The translations under genes were made by a program, and so were the position numbers. Below the pieces are notes generated by a model, which ran no database searches, was not told the DNA's origin, and saw nothing but the letters and a program-made list of their open reading frames with translations. 64,000 nt of DNA from Leisingera sp. NJS204 (lineage in GTDB: Bacteria > Pseudomonadota > Alphaproteobacteria > Rhodobacterales > Rhodobacteraceae), in contig NZ_CP035417.1 in assembly GCF_004123675.1 (NCBI RefSeq), positions 1,107,501-1,171,500 on the forward strand, given 5' to 3'. Position 1 is the stretch's first letter, and each line of letters starts with the position of its first letter. Positions 58,606-64,000 of this stretch are shown piece after piece.

Positions 58606-60435
58606 ATGTCAATTAAACAACCTTTCACCGATCTGGAGATTAAAACCTCCGACGGTGGCTTCTATAAGGGGCACAGTCTTGAGATCGCTTTGCTCAGCAA
58701 GGGGATCATGGTCGCTTTGGTTCTCTGGGCCTTGGTCTGGCCGGCCAACGCCACCGGCGTTCTGGGCAGCCTGAACTGGCGCATTCTGGAAGACTTCAAC
58801 GCCTTCTACATCGTTATCGTCGGCTTCTTCGCCTTTTTCCTGTTTGTGGTCGCCGCATTGCCGCAAACCGGTAAGCGGATCATGGGGACGCCGGGACAAG
58901 GCAAGGAGTTCTCGGACTTCTCCTGGTTCTCGATGATGTTCGGCGCCGGCCTGGGCGTCGGCCTGATGGTTTTTGCTACTGCTGAGCCGCTTGGCCTTTG
59001 GGGTTCCAACCCGGAAGTGCTGGCGCAAAACGTGGTTCCGAACACCGAAGAAGCCATTCAGTCCGGCTTCCGCTACACATTCCTGCACTATGGCTTCCAC
59101 GCCTGGGCGATCTATGTGGTGACCGGCCTGTCGCTGGCCTACTACGCCTATACCCGCGATATGCCGCTGACCATCCGCACCGCGCTGACACCGCTGTTCG
59201 GCAAGCTGATGAACGGCATTGCGGGCCATGTGGTTGACGTGCTGGGCGTGGTCGCCACCATCCTGGGTGTGTCGGTGACCATCGGTTTCGGCGTGTCGCA
59301 GTTCGTTGACGGCGTCTATGCCATCACCGGCATGGAATGGATGATGGACATGAGCGGCGACGCGCCTGCACCGGGCACTGTTGGCCTGCTGTCAGGTCTC
59401 TTTGCCATCATGGGCCTGTCGATCATCTCGGCTGTGTCCGGCGTGGGCCGCGGCGTGAAGTATCTGTCGAACCTGAACCTGGTTCTGTCGCTCATCCTGC
59501 TGCTGACTTTCGTGGTCTTCGGCTCGTTCATGTTCGCAATGACCACCTATGCTTCGGCCTTTGTGGACTATATCCTGCACTTCGTTTCGCTGAGCTTCGG
59601 TCCCTACACCCCGCAGGCTGCAGCCGACTTCTCGGCAGCGCTGCCTGCTGAAGCGGCGCCTTATGCAGATGCGCTGCGTGGCGGGGCGACTAACGCCTGG
59701 GGCTCCTTCGACGGCTTCAAATCGGGTCTGGAAGGCGAAGCCGCCGCCCTGTCCGACGATGTACTGTCGGCAGCTTATGCTGCGGGTGAACCGCAGCGTC
59801 AGTTCGGCTGGCAGGCAGGCTGGACCACCTTCTACTGGGCCTGGTGGATTGCGTTCTCGCCTTTCGTCGGCCTGTTCCTGGCACGCATTTCCCGCGGCCG
59901 TTCGGTGCGTGAATTCATCATCGGCTGCGTGTTTGCACCGGCGATGGTCTGCTTTGCCTGGATGGCAATCCTGGGCGGCACCGCAATCGACCTGGAACTG
60001 AACGGCGCGGCAGAAGGCGCCATCATCGGCGCGTCGAACACCGCCAAGCTGTTCGTGACCCTGCAAAGCATGATCGACGGCGGCCTGCTGTCCGGCATCA
60101 CCATCATGTGCGTGGTGCTGATCATGACCTTCCTGGTCACCTCGGCGGACTCGGGCATCCTGGTGATGAACACCATCATGTCCGGCGGCGACCAGAACAT
60201 CGGCAACAAGCATAAGATCGTTTGGGGCCTGATCCTGACAGCCGTGATCGGCACCCTGCTGTTCGCGGGCAAGCAGAACGGCGGAGCCGACCCGATGGAG
60301 GCGCTGAAAAGCGCGATGATCATCGGCGCGCTGCCCTTCACCATGGTCATGGGCCTGATGTGTGTGGCTTTGGCCAAGGCGCTGTTCCGTGACGGCCAGC
60401 GTGAAAAGGCTGGGGAAAGCGCACCTGCTGAATAA
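58606..60435 (+). CDS. BCCT-family betaine/carnitine/choline-type transporter
   Basis: A 609-residue membrane protein with about twelve helices; ATG 58606 follows GGGAGGA. It has the BCCT signature GAGLGVGLMVFATAEPLGLW, then YGFHAWAIYVVTGLSLAYYAYTRD and WTTFYWAWWIAFSPFVGLFLARISRGRSVREFI, which carry the aromatic ligand box. It is longer than CaiT and includes an extra periplasmic-type loop (residues about 340-400). It imports a quaternary-ammonium or related zwitterion for the surrounding operon. Confidence 0.92.
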   Translation: MSIKQPFTDLEIKTSDGGFYKGHSLEIALLSKGIMVALVLWALVWPANATGVLGSLNWRILEDFNAFYIVIVGFFAFFLFVVAALPQTGKRIMGTPGQGKEFSDFSWFSMMFGAGLGVGLMVFATAEPLGLWGSNPEVLAQNVVPNTEEAIQSGFRYTFLHYGFHAWAIYVVTGLSLAYYAYTRDMPLTIRTALTPLFGKLMNGIAGHVVDVLGVVATILGVSVTIGFGVSQFVDGVYAITGMEWMMDMSGDAPAPGTVGLLSGLFAIMGLSIISAVSGVGRGVKYLSNLNLVLSLILLLTFVVFGSFMFAMTTYASAFVDYILHFVSLSFGPYTPQAAADFSAALPAEAAPYADALRGGATNAWGSFDGFKSGLEGEAAALSDDVLSAAYAAGEPQRQFGWQAGWTTFYWAWWIAFSPFVGLFLARISRGRSVREFIIGCVFAPAMVCFAWMAILGGTAIDLELNGAAEGAIIGASNTAKLFVTLQSMIDGGLLSGITIMCVVLIMTFLVTSADSGILVMNTIMSGGDQNIGNKHKIVWGLILTAVIGTLLFAGKQNGGADPMEALKSAMIIGALPFTMVMGLMCVALAKALFRDGQREKAGESAPAE

Positions 60436-60504
60436 GCAACACCTCCGGGCTGCTATACCAGAGCGGCCCGGTAAACCGATCTGCCGCCCGTTCAGGCGGC
60501 AATA

Positions 60505-60536
60505 GGGCCGGCGGGAGAAATCCCTCCGGCCCTTTT
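60505..60536. terminator. Bidirectional terminator between BCCT and LysR genes
   Basis: GGGCCGGCGGGA (60505-60516), loop GAAA, TCCCTCCGGCCC (60521-60532), then TTTT. It is a 12-bp stem with one mismatch. A second hairpin GCCGCC-CGTTCA-GGCGGC (60483-60500) lies just upstream. It ends at the stop of the convergent LysR gene. Confidence 0.85.
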
Positions 60537-61462
60537 CACGTCGGGCTGACTGGATCCTGGCTGGCGGCCTCCAGTTTGAACCACTTCAGCATCCGCTCCA
60601 GCGCGCTGCCACCGGATTCGCGGTACTGCAGAAAATAACTGTGCGGCCTGTCCGACACCGAAGGCCCCAGCCGCAGCACCTCGCCGGCTACCAGGGCCTG
60701 ATCGGCAATCCCCGCCCAGCCCAGCCCAATGCCTTCGCCGCGCCGCACCGACTGCAGCAGGAACGGATAGGCGTCGAATTCCGCGGCGGTGCCGAATTGC
60801 GGCGCCTGCAGCCCTGCATGGGAAAACCAGCCATCCCAGGTCAGAAAGCCGGAGGTTCCGGTGTCAAAATGCAAAAACAGATCCGGCGCGAGTTGCGCAA
60901 TGTTGTTCTTTGCCTCTGGGTAGGCCTCCAGAAAACCGGGGCTGCATATGGGGAAGGTTTCTGCCGGGATCAGCGGAAAATAAGGGCGGTCCGGCATCCG
61001 TGACGGATCCCAGACAACTGCTGCATCCAGGCGGCTGAGGTCGATGTCCCCCAGCTGATCTGTGGTCACGACCCGCACCCGCCTGCCGCCCAGAAAGGCC
61101 CTCAGATCCGAGTAACGCGGCATCAGCCATTGATCTGCAAAGCCGAAGGTGCAGGCGAGCGTCACCTCATCTGTCTCCGGTGCAGCCAGAACTTCGCTCC
61201 AGGCCTGATCAACATGGCCCAGTCCCAGCGCCACCGCATCGGCCAGCCGGGAGGCATTGGCAGTCGGGGTGATCCGGTTGTTGTTGCGCTCGAACAGCGG
61301 CTGCCGCAGGCGCTCCTCCAAAGTGGAGATATGGCGCGAGACCGCAGGCTGGCTGAGGCCCAGCTCCACCGCGGCGCGGGACAGGCTGGCATGGCGCACC
61401 GCCACTTCCAGCACCGATAGGGCATTCAGCGATCCGGCAGTGGGGCGTATTGAGCGTTCCAT
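60536..61462 (-). CDS. LysR-family transcriptional regulator (GcvA-like)
   Basis: A 308-residue protein with helix-turn-helix SLSRAAVELGLSQPAVSRHISTLEERL and effector domain typical of the GcvA subgroup (VTLACTFGFADQWLMPRYSDLRAFL). It is divergent from the CoA-transferase gene at 61570, across a 107-base gap, and probably regulates it. It is convergent with the BCCT gene. Confidence 0.9.
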   Translation of the reverse strand: MERSIRPTAGSLNALSVLEVAVRHASLSRAAVELGLSQPAVSRHISTLEERLRQPLFERNNNRITPTANASRLADAVALGLGHVDQAWSEVLAAPETDEVTLACTFGFADQWLMPRYSDLRAFLGGRRVRVVTTDQLGDIDLSRLDAAVVWDPSRMPDRPYFPLIPAETFPICSPGFLEAYPEAKNNIAQLAPDLFLHFDTGTSGFLTWDGWFSHAGLQAPQFGTAAEFDAYPFLLQSVRRGEGIGLGWAGIADQALVAGEVLRLGPSVSDRPHSYFLQYRESGGSALERMLKWFKLEAASQDPVSPT

Positions 61463-61569
61463 AGGAAATTGTTAGGGAGCGCATGCTTTTTTGGCCAGTG
61501 GATATTGCGGGGTCTGAAGATAATCTGTTGCGGATTGAACTTTGAACCGACAACAGGCGAGACCTCCCC

Positions 61570-64000
61570 ATGCCGCAGCGCCCCCTTTCCCATATCCGCG
61601 TTCTCGACTTCGGCCATTACCTGGCCGGTCCCCTGACCGGCATGATGCTGGCCGATATGGGCGCCGAAGTGATCCGCATTACCCCGCCCGGCGGCACCGG
61701 CTTTGACGGCCCGGCTTTCGACATGCTGTCGCGGGGCAAGCAGGTGCTGGAACTGGACCTGAAATCCGATGAAGGCCGCGCCACCGCAATTGAGCTGGCC
61801 AAACGTGCCGATGCGGTGATCGAAAACTTCCGCCCCGGTGTTATGGACCGCCTGGGCCTGGGGCCGGAAGTGCTGCGTGCCGCCAATGATCAGCTGGTCT
61901 ATCTGTCGATGCCGGGCTTTGCCTCCACTGACGCTGATCTCGCGGACCTGCCCGCCTGGGAGGCGGTGATTGCCGCCTATACCGGCCAATTCACCGACAT
62001 GGGGCTGAACCGCCGCCTGATGGGCATCAACCCGTCTTTTTCGCCTCTGGCGCTGGCTTCGGCTTATGGGGCCAGCTTTGGCGCTATGTCTGTGCTGTTT
62101 GCGCTGAACGCGCGGGAACAGAACGGCGGCGACCATATCGAGGTGCCGCTGGCCGCCGCGCTGCTGGAGGGGCTGGTCTATAACTGCGAGCAGATCGAGG
62201 ACTACCCCGAGCGCTATAAATCCCCGCGCGAGGTGGAGCTGGACCGGCGCGAGGCCGAAGGCCTGCCGATGAATCTGAAGTTCGCGGAGCTGTCCGAATT
62301 CCTCGACCCGTTCTACCGCACCTATACCTGCGCCGACGGGCGCGGCTTCTATGTGGTGGCCGGCTCGGTCGCAACCCACCCGCGGCGGGTGCTGGAGACC
62401 CTTGGGCTGAAGGACCTGGCCGATGAGCTGCCGGATTTCTCAGCCTATCTGGACACCAAGGATTGGCCTGCCGAATGGTCAATGCGCAATTATCCGGTGG
62501 GTCCGTCCGACCGTGCGCGGGTGTCATCTGCGATGAAGGCCGCATTCCTGACCAAGCCCTCGTATGAGTGGGAGGATTTGTTCGGCGCCGCCAAGGCCCC
62601 TGCCACTGCACAGCGTTTCACTAGTGAATGGCTTGATGACCCGCATGCGCTGGCCTCGGGCCTGGTGCTGCAGGTGGAGGATGCCAAGCACGGAACAATG
62701 CGTCAGATGGGCAATGTGGCCTGGCTGAGTGATGACGCAGGCGCGGCGCAGAAGATCAGCGCCGCCAACGCTGATCTGTCTGCGCTGCTGGCCGAGCCGG
62801 AGCGTGGCGGTGGCAGCAGTCACGAGGGCAAAGGGTGGCTCGACGGATTGAAGGTCGTTGACCTCACCAATGTGATTGCCGGGCCGACCATCGGTTCAAC
62901 CCTGGCGCGGTTCGGCGCTGAGGTGACGCTGGTGCAGCCGGTTGAACCGTCTGTCGATCCTTGGAACACGGTGGTCTTTGGCATCCACGCGCAGCGCGGC
63001 AAGGAAAGCATCCTGCTGAACCTGCGCACGGACGCGGGGCAGGACGCATTGGCCCGCCTGATTGCCGGCGCTGACGTAATCACGATGAACGGCACCGATC
63101 AGCAACGGGACAAACTGGGACTGTCTCCGGCGCGGCTGGCCGCTATCAACCCGCGCCTGATCCTGGTGCAGCTGGATGCCTTTGGCGGCCCTATGCGCGG
63201 ACCGAAGTCGGATCACCTGGGCTATGATGATCTGGCGCAAGCCGCCACCGGCGTGATGCTGCGCTTTGGCGGCGGCATAGGCACGCCCGAAGAGCACGCC
63301 CATTTCGGCACCATCGACGTGCTGACCGGTTTTTGCGCCTGTGTGGCTCTGGGCGGCGCTTTGCTGCGGCTTAAGGAAACCGGCAAAGGCGGAGTGGCGC
63401 GGGCCTCGCTGGCGGCGGCGGGCAATCTGATCCAGGCGCAGTTCATGTACGGCCACGCGGGCAGGGCGCCCTTTGACGAACCCTCAGGCCGCGAGGCGCT
63501 GGGGTGGGGGCCGTTCTACCATTGTTATCAGGCCGCGGACGGCTGGTTCTTCTTTGCGGCGCCCAGTGAGCGCGGCGCTGCGCTGGCGCGGGTGGCAGAG
63601 CTGGCAGAACTGGCCGCGCTGCCGGTGGATCAGCTGCATGCCCCCCTGTCCGTGCGGTTCAGCACGCAGCCGCTGGCGCATTGGCGTGCGGCATTTGCCG
63701 GAACCTCTGCCACGGCGGTGCCGCTGTCGTCGCTGCACGAAACCCGCGATGCGTCGCTGCAGCTGGAAAGCGCCGGCAGTATCGATCTGAAGGAAGCAAC
63801 GTTCCGGGTGATCCGCCACGACCGGCACCCGATGGGCCGCTGGTGCGATCTGGTGGCGCCGAATGCGGTGCGCCCGCAAGCAGGCCGGATCACTATACCG
63901 GGGCCTGCGCCGAAATACGGTGCGCACACCAGAACAATCCTGGAGCGGTTGGGTTACCCGCCGGAACAGGCTGAGGCGATGATTGCCAGCGGTGCTGCGG
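61570..64000 (+). CDS. Fused double CaiB/BaiF-type CoA-transferase (3' end outside window)
   Basis: The frame from ATG 61570 is open to the window edge (810 codons, no stop), so the end is missing. It has two class III CoA-transferase repeats. The first (residues 1-410) opens LSHIRVLDFGHYLAGPLTGM and MLADMGAEVIRITPPGG; the second (about 420 on) opens GLKVVDLTNVIAGPTIGSTL and ARFGAEVTLVQP. The catalytic Asp appears in the second half (FGTIDVLTGFCA) but in the first the equivalent segment reads SFSPLALASAYGA without it. Related fused proteins act on carnitine-like or bile-acid-like acids. The LysR gene upstream is divergent. Substrate unknown. Confidence 0.85.
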   Translation, partial: MPQRPLSHIRVLDFGHYLAGPLTGMMLADMGAEVIRITPPGGTGFDGPAFDMLSRGKQVLELDLKSDEGRATAIELAKRADAVIENFRPGVMDRLGLGPEVLRAANDQLVYLSMPGFASTDADLADLPAWEAVIAAYTGQFTDMGLNRRLMGINPSFSPLALASAYGASFGAMSVLFALNAREQNGGDHIEVPLAAALLEGLVYNCEQIEDYPERYKSPREVELDRREAEGLPMNLKFAELSEFLDPFYRTYTCADGRGFYVVAGSVATHPRRVLETLGLKDLADELPDFSAYLDTKDWPAEWSMRNYPVGPSDRARVSSAMKAAFLTKPSYEWEDLFGAAKAPATAQRFTSEWLDDPHALASGLVLQVEDAKHGTMRQMGNVAWLSDDAGAAQKISAANADLSALLAEPERGGGSSHEGKGWLDGLKVVDLTNVIAGPTIGSTLARFGAEVTLVQPVEPSVDPWNTVVFGIHAQRGKESILLNLRTDAGQDALARLIAGADVITMNGTDQQRDKLGLSPARLAAINPRLILVQLDAFGGPMRGPKSDHLGYDDLAQAATGVMLRFGGGIGTPEEHAHFGTIDVLTGFCACVALGGALLRLKETGKGGVARASLAAAGNLIQAQFMYGHAGRAPFDEPSGREALGWGPFYHCYQAADGWFFFAAPSERGAALARVAELAELAALPVDQLHAPLSVRFSTQPLAHWRAAFAGTSATAVPLSSLHETRDASLQLESAGSIDLKEATFRVIRHDRHPMGRWCDLVAPNAVRPQAGRITIPGPAPKYGAHTRTILERLGYPPEQAEAMIASGAA

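Overview
The window looks like Rhodobacteraceae (Roseobacter-group) DNA. It is GC-rich, has many TTG/GTG starts, and is dominated by catabolic operons for marine methylated, sulfonated and amino compounds, each with its own ABC, tripartite (TTT) or BCCT transporter and a LysR, LacI or DeoR regulator. I see no rRNA, tRNA or CRISPR array. Whether this is chromosome or megaplasmid cannot be told from the sequence.

Layout. (1) 1-5.96 kb is a redox/metal island: a cupredoxin, an ABC-exporter membrane half without ATPase, a cytochrome c, a two-component system, a small His/Cys-containing secretory protein, and a cytochrome c' with a Met-rich insert and a frameshift. A further secretory gene is cut off by an IS3-family element (5961-7271). 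(2) 7.8-22.1 kb is a catabolic island: FAD monooxygenase, RidA, DUF1028 hydrolase, aldehyde dehydrogenase, LysR, a trimethylamine-dehydrogenase-like flavoprotein, M20 deacylase, a CBU_0592-like membrane protein, aspartase, and a polyamine-type ABC transporter (PotABCD order). (3) 22.1-28.1 kb is an IS graveyard: integrase and IS110 remnants, a helix-turn-helix/cytosine methyltransferase locus split by an IS5-family element, a second IS5-family element inside a convergent gene, a second IS3-family element, and phage-like scraps. (4) 28.2-30.8 kb is a DmdC/DmdD pair of DMSP demethylation, followed by an ArsR regulator and an ArsP_1-type permease. (5) 32.5-40.9 kb is a betaine/dimethylglycine module (dimethylglycine-dehydrogenase-like enzyme, choline-kinase-like protein, ProWVX-like ABC transporter, DeoR). 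(6) 41.1-44.3 kb is a cobalamin riboswitch followed by a B12-type ABC transporter. (7) 44.5-51.6 kb is a sulfoacetate module (SauT, SauS, TTT transporter TctCBA, LacI regulator with its operator). (8) 51.6-64 kb holds LysR, aldehyde dehydrogenase, M19 dipeptidase, two uncharacterised proteins, an Ldh2-type reductase, a BCCT transporter, LysR, and a fused double CaiB-type CoA-transferase running off the right edge.

Most unusual observation: both IS3-family transposase genes carry 37-41 bp double-hairpin intervening sequences sharing the core CCTCTC...CTGCCGGG(G)CA. Two lie in the same orientation at the same codon position between the second Asp and the Glu of the DDE site, with compensatory changes in both stems. 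The third is in antisense orientation elsewhere in the first transposase. Removing each one restores the family-typical protein sequence and frame. They look like a family of tiny structured parasites, or RNA-level intervening elements, of insertion sequences. Other notable items are a (CAGGA)7 repeated Shine-Dalgarno tract before aspA, a parS-like 20-bp palindrome, a probably leaderless ArsR gene, and a double CaiB fusion in which only the second half appears to keep the catalytic Asp.
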